The notes beneath the pieces were generated by a model. That model did no database searches. It had not been told where the DNA came from and saw only the letters and a program-made list of their open reading frames with translations. A program made the position numbers and the translations under genes. From Paramecium octaurelia (lineage: Eukaryota; Ciliophora; Oligohymenophorea; Peniculida; Parameciidae): 64,000 nucleotides of DNA. Location: the NCBI GenBank assembly GCA_905182995.1, contig CAJJDP010000089.1:348468-412467 (forward strand). The letters are read 5' to 3'. Positions 11,826 to 24,289 of this stretch are shown in pieces; within the stretch, counting starts at the first letter, position 1, and the number at the start of each line of letters is the position of its first letter.

Positions 11826-13460
11826 ATGATTTCTTCAAGAATGATCGAAAAAGAAGAGGAAATTCTTTAATGTGATATTCATTAACAGTTAATCATCATG
11901 GTATCTAGCGATCCAAAGTTTAAGAAGAAGTAAAGACTATTATGCAAATTATGCATGGAAAATGTAGAATCAAATAAGCCAATTAAAATTTTTAAGCAAG
12001 TTAAAGAAATTATTGTAGAAAATCAAAAGCTAAGAAAAAGTCATGTTGAGAATATTGTAAACTTCAATACCAATTCTATTTAATAAATTAAGTTGGTTCT
12101 ACTTGATTTAAAAACTCAAGTTACTCAAAATATAGTAAAATTAATTGGGTATGTAGATTAATGGATGGAAGAAGTATTACAATGCGGATAATAAAATGCC
12201 ACGTTTAGTTTTTTTGATGAATTAGAAAACCTAATTACTAAAACAAAAAATGATTAATTCAATCCGGAATCTCTTATTGAAAAAATAAATAAGCTTAATA
12301 AGTCAAAATGCTTGAAGATTAATCATACATTAACATTTTTTAAATCATTTTAAGAAACCAAAAAGTGCGAAGAACTATTATAAAGTATTTAAAATCAAGG
12401 ACACGAAAGATGTGATGCTAGGATACAATAGGAAATGAATTAAATTGCCATTTAATAAGAATAACTAGAAAAATAATAATAGATGATAGATAAAAAAATT
12501 GAACTTAAATTAATTGATGATTCAAATTAATCGAGTGGGTATTGTTTTGCAATAGTGTTTGACAAAACAGGATCAATTATGGTGTCGTGTGAGAGTCCAA
12601 AGATTTAAATTTGGAACTTTGATAAAGGAAAATTAAAATTAATTAACACATATACATAACATCAAGATACTGTTAGGTGTCTAGTGTATAGCAAACTCAG
12701 AAATTCCTTTATTTCTGGTTCTATAGATCATACTATCATCTGTTGGTAATAAATTAATCAAAACGAGTGGAAATATTCATAGCCATATTAATAGCATCTT
12801 GAAGGAGTCAATTGTTTGATTTTAAATAAATAGGAGGATTAGGTTATTTCAGGAAGTTGTGATAAATAAATAAATGTTTGGTAAGTAGATTTTATGAAGA
12901 ATCAGCTGACTTTTCTATATGCTTTAGATAACCATATAAACAGTGTAGAGTCATTATAGTTTAATTCAAATGAAACTCAATTGGTGTCCTGTGGATTTGA
13001 TGAATTTATAATATGGGAACAAGGACTCTAAGGAAAATGGGAATTTAAATATAAATAATCAGTTGCTAATAAAGGGTATAAAATATATTTAATAAATGAT
13101 CAACAGCTTCTTTGGGTAACTATGGATGCAGATATTGACGATATTTTAGTATTTGAATTGTAGAGAGGAGTTTTTAAATAAAATAATAATAAAACTATCA
13201 AATTAACTAAGAATAATAAAAGCGATGATGATATGAATTTTTCAATCGTCCATAATTAAGAGAAAAATATTTTATTGATAAGACATAAATATCATATCTA
13301 TTTATTTCGATAATTAATAGATGGTAATCTAAAGGTTTATAACTAATTGAATTGTTAAGTTAAATAGGTTTTTGGGAATATGACCAATGATGGAGAGTAT
13401 TTAATATTTTGGGATTTGAAGAAAGAAAAGTATTAAACTTATGAAATTTTAAATATATGA
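11826..13460 (+). CDS. WD40-repeat protein, 544 aa, intronless
   Basis: ATG 11826 to TGA 13458-13460 is a single frame of 545 codons under the ciliate code. Residues 1-65 hold C-D-I-H and L-C-K-L-C-M, a possible degenerate zinc-binding region; 65-230 are charged and Gln-rich, probably helical or coiled coil. From about residue 240 come WD-type units with I-x-I/V-W endings (I-Q-I-W-N-F, I-I-C-W, I-N-V-W, F-I-I-W-E, L-I-F-W-D), preceded by S-G-S/S-C-G turns. WD40 propellers are protein-interaction platforms; the specific partner is unknown. No frame break is visible. A decayed paralogue lies on the minus strand at 32121-30468. Cytosolic location is inferred from the absence of a signal peptide. 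Confidence 0.85.
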
Positions 13461-13589
13461 AATAATTTTATATAAGTATTATTTCTGATTTTATTAAAAT
13501 AATAAATAATTCTTTAAATTAAATTCATCATATTATAAGTTAATTAGTAATAATTATATTTATTTGGTGATACTAAATGAATTGAATAC

Positions 13590-15430
13590 CACACTCACTT
13601 TTCGTAAGGGATAAGGGAGAACCAGGCCAATGCTTAATTGAGAGTAAATTAAAGTTAGTTATTTATGAAATGCAAACTATCAACATTGATTTAAATCATC
13701 AATAAATTATGATAAAAGTAAAATAGGTGATTTTCTATGTTTATATAATATATCATTTAATAAATGAAATCCCTTAAGATTATGCACTAATAATAATAAG
13801 GCAATCCTTCTAGAATACTATTGTGCCATAAAGTAAAACTATAAAAACACAATTTTGAATTTTCAACCTAACTTATAATTTATTATTTTATTATAAATTC
13901 CAAATCCATAAAATATTATAAGATTTTCATAAGTATTTGATGATGAGGTTTGTTATCTTCTAAAACCTTATCCTGAATGCTTAGAAATAATAACAATCGT
14001 TTGACAAATGAAATTCCAGCAATTTTAATATTTAAATTATTATGTGATATCATTTCTCAAATTATGAAATAGTAATGAGAATGATGGAACCTATAAAGTT
14101 GGTATTAATGAAATCACAGAAATTAATTAATACCTCTTAATTTATTGAATGTTCTAATAGTAATATATAGGTCGTTAAAAATTAAGGAATGATAGATTTC
14201 TCAAGGATTTTAATCAGCAACAATTATTACCATTGATATATATATATGTGTATCATAAAGTTGAAGAAGTTAACAAGCTAGAAATAATGATTTAGTCTCA
14301 ACTGAATGATGAAAATGTAGATAAGCAGTCGTAATTACATATTAATTTGATATACTATTTCTATGAGGATTAAGTTAATCTCAATTTCGATCCTGAATAA
14401 GATCCTTCTATGATGCCATAGAAGAGTAATTTTTCAAAAACAAAACCTTTTTAATTCTTGCGATTATATATAAGATATATATTCCTTGAATGATTATGAT
14501 GTGTGCACCGCAATAGCTAAAAAAAAATAGATAATAATTATTTCATATGTAATTATTATAAGTAATTAAACCTAATCATCTATTTTCCAACCTAAATCAA
14601 GAATTTTGTGGAGTTAATCTATTTGATTTATAAATATTATAAGGCAATAATATTACATTCTTTTGATATTGAAATGGATGTTAAATATCAGCTAAACAAT
14701 TTAATACCTCTGAATAAATTTACTTTATAGTAATACATTTACTTATCAATTAGACTAAAAATAAAAATGTTCTTAACATCTTGATTAAAGATTAGCATGA
14801 ACAAAATATCATTAATGCTTGACAAATCAAAATTTAATGTTAAACTGTTTACTTAAATGGATTTTGATTGAGCACTAATAATTTTGAAGAATCTGAGACT
14901 TTTTATGAAAATATTTTTCATCAGGCTTCTTATACAAGTACTACTTCTGAAAATGCAGCTATTCTTTCTCTAGTTTACAAATCATTTCAGATTTCTAGCA
15001 TATAAATTTTACATTGTTTAAAGATATATTTCTTTTACGAGGTTAATTAATATTTTGGTGCTTATAAGTAAAAGGGATAATTCTTCTAAACTAGTCATCA
15101 TGTCACTTTTTTGTAGATAGTGGAGATATGCTTTAACATCTTAAGCTATTTAACAGCAAGAAAAGAATAATAAATTAATGTTGTAAAATAATAGTCCAAC
15201 AAACCCATAAGAAATGGTCAAAGTTTGAAAATATTAAAATTCAAATTTTTATAAAATGACAATCTAAAGTGGCTATAATCTATAATGCTAATATTCAAGC
15301 ATTGGTAAGAATGGTGTAATCAATGGATAGTTTAAAGTTATACTGACAAGTATATAAAAAGTAAATTAAAAATCTATAAAACTATTTTAATATCATAATG
15401 AACTTTTATGAAAATTTTCGCTCTAAAAAT
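13590..15430 (+). pseudogene. Long broken gene, family not recognised
   Basis: Several long, compositionally protein-like segments follow each other on this strand: P-H-S-L-F-V-R-D-K-G-E-P-G-Q (13600), F-D-D-E-V-C-Y-L-L-K-P-Y-P-E-C-L (13940), K-V-E-E-V-N-K-L-E-I-M-I (14260), and a 190-codon run containing E-E-S-E-T-F-Y-E-N-I-F from about 14885 to 15425. They are separated by frame changes and in-frame TGA (for example Q-T-V-Y-L-N-G-F followed by TGA). They may belong to one large protein. Low GC makes open frames common, so only the overall picture is trusted. Confidence 0.4.
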
Positions 15431-15691
15431 ATATACATTCGATGAACAAAGGCAAAGTTATTATATAATGAATCTATTTTAATATCAAATGATACATTAA
15501 TTGTGATGAAAATCTGTTTAGCTTAATAAATAGAAATTTTATTAAAAAGATATTCGTTATCATAAGACATAAGGTTCCAAAAACTGTTTTAGAAGCAACT
15601 TTAAACAAAGAATTTCATAAATTTATCAAAAATAACAGGATTTAATTTTAAAAGAATAACTTAAGAAAAAATCTCCAAACATAAGGTTACA

Positions 15692-16900
15692 TCATCTTTT
15701 TTTTTGATACATAGAAGCGATGCAAAGGTTGCAAAACAAAGAAAAAATGAGATTCATGAATTTTCTAATTTATATTTTCTATGGCTATTTTAGATAATCA
15801 GGTACAGGCTTATAAAATATCATTGAAATTGTCAATGCCACAATATTTCCAAGCTTCGCTGATTAATTATATCTCACTTTTCATTCCGTCATTATTGTAA
15901 TTTGAGGCTCTCTTTTGTATTTTACACTTCCCTAATATAAATTATCTGTTCTCATAGAATTTTCAGGATTGAGGATTCAAACATCTATACTATCAACCTA
16001 TGTATGATGGAACGTTTTTCTTATCCACATGTCGGATTTTATACATCCTTTCAATTTTTAAAGTTAATAATAATCTTTGCCTTAAGAAGTGGAATACCTC
16101 TAAGTCATGTATGAGTCAATGTACCATCTGACAACATTAAATTATATTCCTTCCTATTCAGAATGGAAACCAAGTTTGACTATATTCATTTCTCTCCCCC
16201 CATAGCCTATTTTCATTGGTAAGTATCTGTGAATATTGTCTCTATATTACTTGAATTTCATACTCATCTTCAATATATTTTCACAGTCTATTCCTCCTCC
16301 ATTTTGCAATTCCTCCTTATTAAAATGGCTTTTTAATTCACTTTATTATAATTTTTCTGCCATGATTTTCATATTATTTTCAGGATTTGATTTGAGAATT
16401 TCTTTATAACAATTTCCAAATATTTCGATATAGAATCTAATATCTGCTTTATCAAACCATAATTCTTATTCTTCTAGTACCTAAAAATGATCAGTTTAAG
16501 CCAACCAACAAATTTATTATTGTATTTCCTTTTACAAATGCTATCCAAGTTGCCATAATTATTATAATTAAATTTACTGATAAATTTCTTCTACTAAATG
16601 CCATCAACCAAATTTTATCCTTATTAATAATTTCTAATTATGTACATTACCTTAATACATCAAAACCTTCATTGGGCAGTCCTTTTATCATCCCTTGAAT
16701 GATTATTGAGTCCTAAATAACCACTAATATTATATTAACTGAAAAATTATCAATTTTTTGTTCCCAGATTTTGAATGTTGTAATTTATAGACTTAATCGA
16801 AGGTTGTATTATTTTATAAAATAATGCATAATTTGTGTTGATAGTAGTACAAAAATTTTAAAGTAGAAGGTAATAATTGTCTCTGATAAGAAGAATTAAA
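15692..16900 (-). pseudogene. Broken gene, family not recognised
   Basis: A minus-strand frame of over 200 codons (E-E-Q-E-L-W-F-D-K-A-D, then G-Y-G-G-R-E-M-N-I-V-K-L-G-F-H, then D-S-Y-M-T-Q-R-Y-S) runs from about 16490 to the TGA at 15694-15692, interrupted by two TGA codons where Gln would fit. Further upstream the coding signal jumps frames near 16550-16760. A 25-nt GT...TAG stretch around 16508-16484 could be a real intron. I cannot name the protein. Confidence 0.45.
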
Positions 16901-17216
16901 ATCATGTTTCGTCTTACAATCGATTTATAATCACGTTTTATATTATAGGAGGTGAGGGTTTCTCAATTAAAGTTTAATTGATTCAAGGAGGACCAAGCTC
17001 AAAAAAAAGGATCTCAAAAATAGAAATAATGAAGAGAATAATAGATATATTTCTTGATAATTGGGTTAAATAGGAGTATCATCCTACATGCTGATATTAA
17101 ATTAATTTATGATCATTAAATTTGAAATTTTCATTCCATAATTCTATCTTAATCTACATAATTCTATTATTTTTAAAATATTACTTTATTTAATTCTATA
17201 ATTAACATTAATTATT
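16900..17216. other. Divergent intergenic spacer
   Basis: Short AT-rich gap between the broken minus-strand gene and the plus-strand Cys-rich gene. The two are head to head, so both promoters would lie here. No element recognised. Confidence 0.35.
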
Positions 17217-20200
17217 ATGAAATTATTAATAATTTTTATTTATATAACTCATCAAGCTCAGATTTATTCGTTTAATGCTAATTCTATCAACTAAGATGGT
17301 AATTCTTATACTATATATTTTAGGATGGGGTTGTTTAGGAAGTAACTGTTATTTTAATAGCTGTGGTGGGAGTTATTATTATGGGTAACCTGATAGTTCT
17401 TCAAGTTTATATATTGTTGTTAGCAGAATATTTTTAAATCTAGAAGATCATTCTCATATTAAAGTAGATTTCCAGTTGTTATAGTAAAAGATAATATCAA
17501 TTAAATTAGGATTTCTAGTTAATCTACTCCTGTTGTGGTGTTAGACGGTCGTTATATATATGATTTTTCTACCACTTCTTAAAGCCACGCGTGTGGAACA
17601 AAGTTAACTATATCAGTAACTATTTAACATAACAGAAGAACTCTTTGGACTTGGATAAATAATTATTGGGTAGGAGGATTATTATCATTCTAATTAAGTA
17701 TCATTAAATGCTAGTATGATTGCGCCGGATGCATAGAGAGTTAGAAAATATTTTGCTTAAAATGGTTATTTCATTCATATTCATTAAATTAGAAATATAT
17801 CGCAATTTCAGATGGATGGACTTTTTCATCAATTTATGAGTATTCCTTTTATTGTGGAGATTGCTAATTCTTGAAATTTTGGCTAATTAAATATTAAACT
17901 TGGCTACCCCTTCATTAAGATGTATTGCTCAGGTTTTATAAATATGATTTAATTACTATAATTATAGACTATTCATAAGGTTAAACAACTTTAAGTTCTG
18001 GTTATTAATTAATAGAAGTACTAATAGAAAACCATTCTGATCCGATATTATCAGTGACAATTACAACTTTACCAACCTCTAATTATTGTTTAATAAGAGA
18101 TTTTGAAGTGTTTTACACTTAACCAGAGAAAAAAATAGTTAACAAGTTGAATAAAGGATGTTTAGAGTAAATTGATGATAAATGCCTGATTTGTTAGGAA
18201 GGCTGGATTGAAAATAAGTCTCTTGCAAATTGTCATCAAATTTGTAGTGATGGAACCATTCAAGATTAATATTGTCATATAAGAGATTTAAAAGTATCTT
18301 ACACTTAAGCTTAAATAGTAGTAAGCAATTTGAATGAAGGTTGTTTAGTGTAAATTGATAATTCGTGCTAGGTCTGCAAAGAAGGTTGGATAAGAGATGA
18401 ATTTCTTGACAATTGTCATCCAATTTGTGGTGATGGAATTATACAAGGATAAGAAGAATGTGATGATGCTAATCTAATATCTAATGATTCTTGTTATTAA
18501 TGCAAATATTCATGCATAAATTTTTGCAAAACCTGTGTATTTGGAATTTGTTTTGAATGTCTTTTTGGATTTGATCTTAATGCTGACTTTAATTGTGTGT
18601 CTTTGTGTGGAGATGGTAATGTAGTACCTTATTCGGCTGAATAATGTGATCTCACGGATAATGGAGAATGGGATCATTGTTAGGATTGCAGATTTATATC
18701 AATAGCTAATTGCAAACGTTAATTACTTTCAATGTGCTTGGTGTGTGAAATAGGATTTTTACTGTTATATAATGAATGTTTCCCTCATTGCGGAGATAAA
18801 TACGTTGTCAAATAATATGAGGAATGTGATGATGGAAATTTATAGCCTTATGATGGTTGTTTTGAATGTAAATTTCAATGCGCTCAAGATTGCAACATTT
18901 GCCATCTAGGAGAATGCATTTTAAAATGTGGATATGGATACAAGTTTGTTAATGATAGGTGTCTTTCAATTTGTGGTGATCAAATTATCACAATAGAAGA
19001 GGATTGTGATGATGGCAATACAATCTAATTTGATGGTTGCTTCAACTGCAAGTATTCTTATTCATGTCCAGAAAATTGCAAAGAATGCTATCAAGGTACA
19101 TGTGTAGAGTGCATTGATCAATATTAATTATTAAATTCAAATTCATGCAAATTATATCTAAATTGTGGAGATGGTTTGCTTTAGAAATAAGAGGAATGCG
19201 ATGACGGAAATTACGAAGGAGTAGATGGTTGTAAGGATTGCTTGATTGAATAAAATTGGATATGCAACTAGTTGACAAGAAATTCTCCAAGCGCATGCAC
19301 TTTTGTTAAACCTCCAAAATTAGAAATTTCATATCTCAACATGACTTCGAATAAATAATACCTAAGCATCAAATTTAATCAATAAGTAAAAATATACACA
19401 ACTTAACCTTTATCAGAAACAATAATTTTTACATTACCAAACGTAGACAAGAAGAATTGGAATAGCAGCTTATATATCATACAGGATGTTGGATCATATG
19501 TAAGTTTTGGAGAATATAACATCGAAATAATTGTTTATCAATTACTTGAATTTAAACCCATCTTAACAATTTTAGTTAATCAGACAGTTGCTAATATAGA
19601 TAATGTTGTTTTGGAAGACTTTACAAAATCAATAACTTTATAATATCCAAAATATCTTGATGAAACTTAGAAGGATTATTCTCATAAGTTGAAGAATTTA
19701 AATATTTATTTAATCTATGGTTTGTCTGGGATTATCTGTGTAAATCTACTCACAGGAAATGGGGATTTATTTATCGAAATTTTGGCAATCCTTTAATTTC
19801 AGCAATATTTGAGGTACATTAATCTGTAATTTCCAGAAAATTTAGAGATTTATTTTTCGATTAATGATTTGATAACAATTCAACCTCTATTAGATTTAAT
19901 AGATTTTTTATCAATATTTTAGTTCATTGAACTTTAGTAAAATTAAGAATCATATTCAGAGGGAAAATTTGATGTTTACAAATAGAACCCAAGCTTGATA
20001 ATAAATCTTTCCTGCCAAATATTATAATGCTTGATTTTTTTATTCCTCATTATGTTGTACCAATTAATTAAGAAAATTATATACAAATGGATATTTTGTT
20101 CTAGAAACTTTTACTATGCCTCTACTTTATCCTTATACATCAAACCAAAATTAATTTTTAAGTGTGAGGAATCCTTTTATAACATTTGCCGAGATATACT

Positions 20201-20825
20201 TAATTTGAAAAAATTGATATCATTTTAAGGTTTATAAAAAGCCTTAATTCTAAATGGTTGGGATATGACATTTAAAACTCTATTGTATATGCGAAACATT
20301 TCAACTAATAATTACTTAGATATTGTACAACTTATTCTAGCAAGCATAATTCTTATTCTTTATTTTACAATATTGTTAGATGGTTTCAAATCTAAATAAA
20401 AATTAGTAAATATGAAAAAGTTTGAGATTTTAAGTTTTGGAAGATAATTTTTCTTTTTATTCTTCTTGATTAGTATTTAAAGATCTGAAATATTATAATT
20501 AGGATTACTCCTATTGACAAGTATCTTTTAGATTAGCTTATTATTTATTTATAGGCATATTTAAAATAAGAATAAATAAATCGTTTAGATGGTAGTAGAG
20601 ATATCAGTACTGACATTTATGCTCAGTTCATTCTTATACATCAAAGAGTGTAATGAATATTTTAATGAAAAGAAAAAAATAATATTAGGATGGATTCATA
20701 TAATGATTCTATCTTCGGGTTTAATTTTAGAAGTAATTTTTATTATCAAAGAGTTATCTGTAAAATTGAAAAAGATATACAAAAGAAAAAAACCATAATG
20801 TGCGAGAAATCCATTATTTATATGA
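17217..20825 (+). CDS. Large Cys-rich repeat membrane protein (about 1,190 aa), one apparent frameshift
   Basis: ATG 17217 begins a signal peptide (M-K-L-L-I-I-F-I-Y-I-T-H). One 25-nt intron lies at 17299-17323. An N-terminal globular region precedes about seven to eight Cys repeats (18150-19300) of the form C-G-D-G, E-E-C-D-D-G-N, D-G-C-x2-C, C-x2-C, like the Myxococcus-type Cys-rich repeats common in ciliate surface proteins. Then come a conserved domain (19310-19950) and several hydrophobic membrane spans (20020-20760), ending at TGA 20823-20825. The spliced length is one base short of a multiple of three; the break is near 17480 (missing T in an L-F-x-I-V-K reading), so it is either a sequencing error or a recent lesion. 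Role in surface sensing or adhesion is inferred from topology. A second intact family member lies at 51470-47423. Confidence 0.8.
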
Positions 20826-20869
20826 TTAAAATATCAATAGATTTAATATAATTTAATTTTACGGCTATT

Positions 20870-21690
20870 TTTCATTCTACAAAATGATATAACATTCTGA
20901 ATATAACAGTTCATATTGATGTTTAATAATATCTGATAACCTTCTATCCTTTTTAAATGTGCTTTGTTTATCCCGACATTTTATATATCTGCCATTCAAC
21001 CTTCTAAGTATTCTCAACCAAATTTGAATAATAGATATATCTTTACCTTTAATATCAATCTTTTGAAAGTATTGCCAAGGCTTAATAGTATACAAATATT
21101 TATTCTGTTTTTTAAAGTTATTATTTTATTTACTGTTTTTTTTCTTCAGAATTGAATTATTCTAAATTTATGATTAATAGTTTTAATTTCTTCGAAACCT
21201 CCCTAATAGCAGATTTTTCATTTAATTTTCTTTCTATCATAATCTGGGATACAAGCATTCTTTCCATTTTGGAACTACTTTTCAACATAGTAATTAAGAA
21301 AGGGACTGTAATTTTAAAATAAACACTCACTGTACTTCATTAAATTATTATTATATATCATAAATTGATACTAGTATTTAGAACATTTAGAAAATCTCTA
21401 TCGTTATAACATAAACAAATTTCAGTTTTATTTCGAATCCATTCTACTATTAAAACTATATTCTCAAATTTAAATATTAAAATATTATTCTAATCTTAAT
21501 GTATTAGTCACTTTATCGATATGAAAATCGCTTCCTTTATTTCGTTCAGAAGGTTTCATAACAATAAAACATTAGGTTAGATTTCATGATTTATCTCAAG
21601 CTTTAAATTTATAGTCTCAAACATTATTTCTCAATCATCGATGAAACAAATTTAAGCTAAACTTAATGAAAAAACAGTAAAGTTGATTGT
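20870..21690 (-). pseudogene. Broken gene, family not recognised
   Basis: Minus-strand coding-like pieces occur in order: M-F-E-T-I-N-L-K-L-E-I-N-H-E-I (about 21630), K-P-S-E-R-N-K-G-S-D-F-H-I-D-K-V (21550), V-E-W-I-R-N-K-T-E-I-C-L-C (21430), then a helical segment with M-E-R-M-L-V-S-Q-I-M-I-E-R-K-L and Y-Y-Q-A-L-A-I-L-S-K-D (21280-21070), ending near 20873. Frame changes and TGA codons separate them. No family identified; tail to tail with the Cys-rich gene. Confidence 0.4.
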
Positions 21691-21783
21691 ATCAAGATCA
21701 GAGCTTGTAAATTGTATAATTATTAGATATAATTATTAAAATTGCATAAATTATATTAAAGAAATCGAATTATTGTTTTAATG

Positions 21784-23254
21784 ATGAGTGAAGCCAGCAA
21801 TATTTTAGTCACTAAAATAAATATGAAAGAAGGAGTTATTTAATCTGTGTATTCAATGATACAAAACCAAAGATGATCGATAAATATTTGGGAAACCTTG
21901 AATTAGACATTTAAAGAATCATTAAGCAGTAAAAGAGCTAGGTCTACTATCTAATGAATAACATTACGAAATAGTATGATTTAGATTAAGCAATCATCAG
22001 GAGTGTCAATAGAGAAAAAAAATTAATTTGCTAATTTAAATAGTTACTTAAGATACACTAGGATGTACAATAAATTATTTGAATATGAAATTGAGTCATC
22101 ATTTAACATCTCACCACTAAGTATTAGTTTTTTTGATTTTTAAATTGCGAAAGCATTTCAGACAGTTATTTTGAATTCGTCTTCTTGGTGGAAACAAAAA
22201 TATTTATAAAGATAGATCCTTAACTTAATATAATGAAGAAAACCTAAATTAGAGTTGTTACAAGAATAAAAAATACAAAAAATATATATAAGATTCGGAA
22301 AATAAAAGAAAAATTCAAATAGATTGCGATTCATACATTGATAGCTAAAATTTGGTGATATATGAAACCATCTAAAGCTTGTAGCCGGATTAATACAAAT
22401 CGATCTATGTTGCTTGAGATTTGATAGATCATACAAATTTCATTATAATTCATAATATGTTGGCTCAATTTGAAAAATGGCTTTATAAATGAACCTAAAT
22501 AAGCTAAGAATAAAACTTCAAGTTAGTACATTAAAAGAAGATGAAATGGACAAACAATAGTCCAGGTCTGAATAATTTAATGATGGCACTATTTTGTTAT
22601 TAAATAGTTTAAACTTTTAAATATAAGTCTAGAAAAATTAAATTAGAAAGAAAATTATACAAATTTATACAAGAATATTATTTTGCCTTATGCTAGAAAA
22701 GGATTTTAATAGATGAAAAGAATATCATCGCAGATGGGAATTCAAACATTCCTTTAATCGGTTTTTACTCTAAATCAGAAAACTTCTTAGCTTTGAATGA
22801 AGACAAGGTTATCTTGATCATATAGATATACAAAATGTATTGTCAATATTGTTAATAGTAGAAAATTATTGCATAAGAGAGTTTGCCTATGACCAAACCT
22901 CTGAGATTATTTTCAGTTTCCTTATTGATTAGTTATGATATTAGTATTGTGAGAAGCTAGAATATTGGGGTATAAGGCTATCTAATTTAGGTAATGTTCT
23001 ATTGTAGAATTTAGGATGAAAGTCAGAGTCCTAGATATGTGATCAAAAATGATATCTTGCAGTAAAGATTAAACTTCATTTGGATTTTGCAATCTCAAAA
23101 ATTAGTTATGAATAAGAGATTTGCAATATTGGATGTATATTTGTTGGCTGAAACGGTTTAATTGCTAATCAATGTACTTATAGAAAAATTACAAACTTAT
23201 TCTTCTTTCTTTAGAATATCGTATTATTTTCTACTGAAAATATTAATTTATTGA
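21784..23254 (+). pseudogene. Broken gene of about 450 codons, family not recognised
   Basis: ATG 21784 opens with M-S-E-A-S-N-I-L-V-T-K-I. Shifts near 21855, 22075 and 22190 connect coding-like blocks (K-Y-L-G-N-L-E-L-D-I-Q-R-I-I-K; F-E-Y-E-I-E-S-S-F-N-I). From about 22205 one frame runs to TGA 23252-23254, including I-A-D-G-N-S-N-I-P-L-I-G-F and D-V-Y-L-L-A-E-T-V-Q-L-L. It is interrupted only by TGA at 22415-22417 and 22490-22492, where Gln would fit. The even composition over 350 codons argues for real ancestry. Function unknown. Confidence 0.5.
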
Positions 23255-23379
23255 TTTTGTTAAACAAAAGGTGTAAAGCTCTACATCGATCGTCATTATT
23301 TTATATTCTTTTTTTTTTCATTTTCTTTAATGTCCTTCATCATTAACCTAATACTAACTTAAATATCATTGAATGAAAG

Positions 23380-23905
23380 TATAGTCCAAGGAACTCAGGA
23401 AGAAACCTCTCAAGGGACAAAAATAAGAAGTGATCACCGGAGGAGAGTCCATAGTCTTTTGAACACCATATGAGTCAATTTTGTAGAAGGAATCATAGAA
23501 TTAAGGATTAGGATTTTATTCTCGGGGTCGTATGAGGGAGAGGACAAACGAAGAAATATTGAAGGACCGTCGGATGGAAGACAAGTCTAAATTTAGTCCG
23601 GAAAGAGTGTTAGAAGAGATCTTCTGGGATTTATGAATTAGGTTGATTGAAGACGGACGCTGGGCCAAATACAAGGTTTTGAGGGCTCCTTCACTGCAGC
23701 GATTTATCCAGAAATGGGATGTGACAAAGTGGGGATGATGGATACATTTTTCCAAAATAAAGATTTTTTGAATGGGTTGGTGTTGGGTTTGGGGTTGGGT
23801 TTGGGTTGGGGTTGGGACTTCTTGAAAGAGACATTGAAATATTCAAACACTCCTGTATACCAAGTGTGGACCTTGGATTTAGAAGGGGCAGTTCGCTATG
23901 ACACT
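23380..23905 (+). other. GC-rich island with coding-like frames, possible organellar insert
   Basis: GC content jumps well above the surrounding AT-rich DNA. One frame reads R-M-R-E-R-T-N-E-E-I-L-K-D-R-R-M, F-S-P-E-R-V-L-E-E-I-F-W-D-L, TGA, I-R-L-I-E-D-G-R-W-A-K-Y-K-V-L-R, then W-D-V-T-K-W-G, TGA. Both TGA codons would be Trp in the Paramecium mitochondrial code, and Paramecium mtDNA is GC-richer than nuclear DNA, so nuclear-integrated mitochondrial DNA is possible. Against this, TAA/TAG lie in frame just upstream. A second frame (N-T-P-V-Y-Q-V-W-T-L-D-L-E-G-A-V-R-Y-D-T-L-F) follows the G/T tract. A diverged nuclear gene or foreign DNA are alternatives. Confidence 0.4.
23774..23816 (+). repeat. 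Interstitial telomere-like G/T tract
   Basis: Forty-three bases built of GGGTTT, GGGGTT and GGGTT units. Paramecium telomeres are a mixture of G4T2 and G3T3 repeats, so the match is close though irregular. It lies inside the GC-rich island, with non-telomeric sequence on both sides. It may instead be low-complexity coding DNA (V-L-G-L-G-L-G-L-G-W-G-W). Confidence 0.6.
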
Positions 23906-24289
23906 TTATTCAATAGCCTAATATTATTATTATATAATTATTCATACCAATGATCAACTTTTAAACTAAATTAACATTTATATGATGCAATCTGATTTAA
24001 AATAGAGTAACTTCTCTGGGGATATTAAAGAATAATCTATTTTCTTTACTTAATATATAATATATTAGAAGATCCACAGATGCTTGCTAGGTATATTCAA
24101 TTTAAAAGCTTAGCATATTAAACTGATATTATCATTCACTCAATCTGAACTATTCTTAAAATCTGTGAAGGAAAGGCAACAAATCAAATATTATTAACTT
24201 AAATAGATTTAAGTTTCAAAGCATTCTGATTCATAAATTAGTCATATAGAATATTAAATCTTAGAACCCAGATATATATTAAAACACTC

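Noticed and set aside
14820-14900. V-Y-L-N-G-F resembling the V-x-L-N-G-L motif of origin recognition complex subunit 4
   Set aside because: The Walker B-like F-I-L-D-E-F and other ORC4 motifs are absent, and the short motif alone is not evidence.
20964-21155. Plus-strand 63-aa frame
   Set aside because: The minus strand over the same bases carries more protein-like segments that continue on both sides.
22205-23254. TGA as a sense codon or programmed readthrough in this gene
   Set aside because: Frameshifts upstream in the same gene and clean TGA termination of the intact genes make ordinary pseudogenisation the simpler account.
23774-23816. Calling the G/T tract a true chromosome end
   Set aside because: Non-telomeric sequence continues on both sides, the repeat units are irregular, and the tract can also be read as protein.
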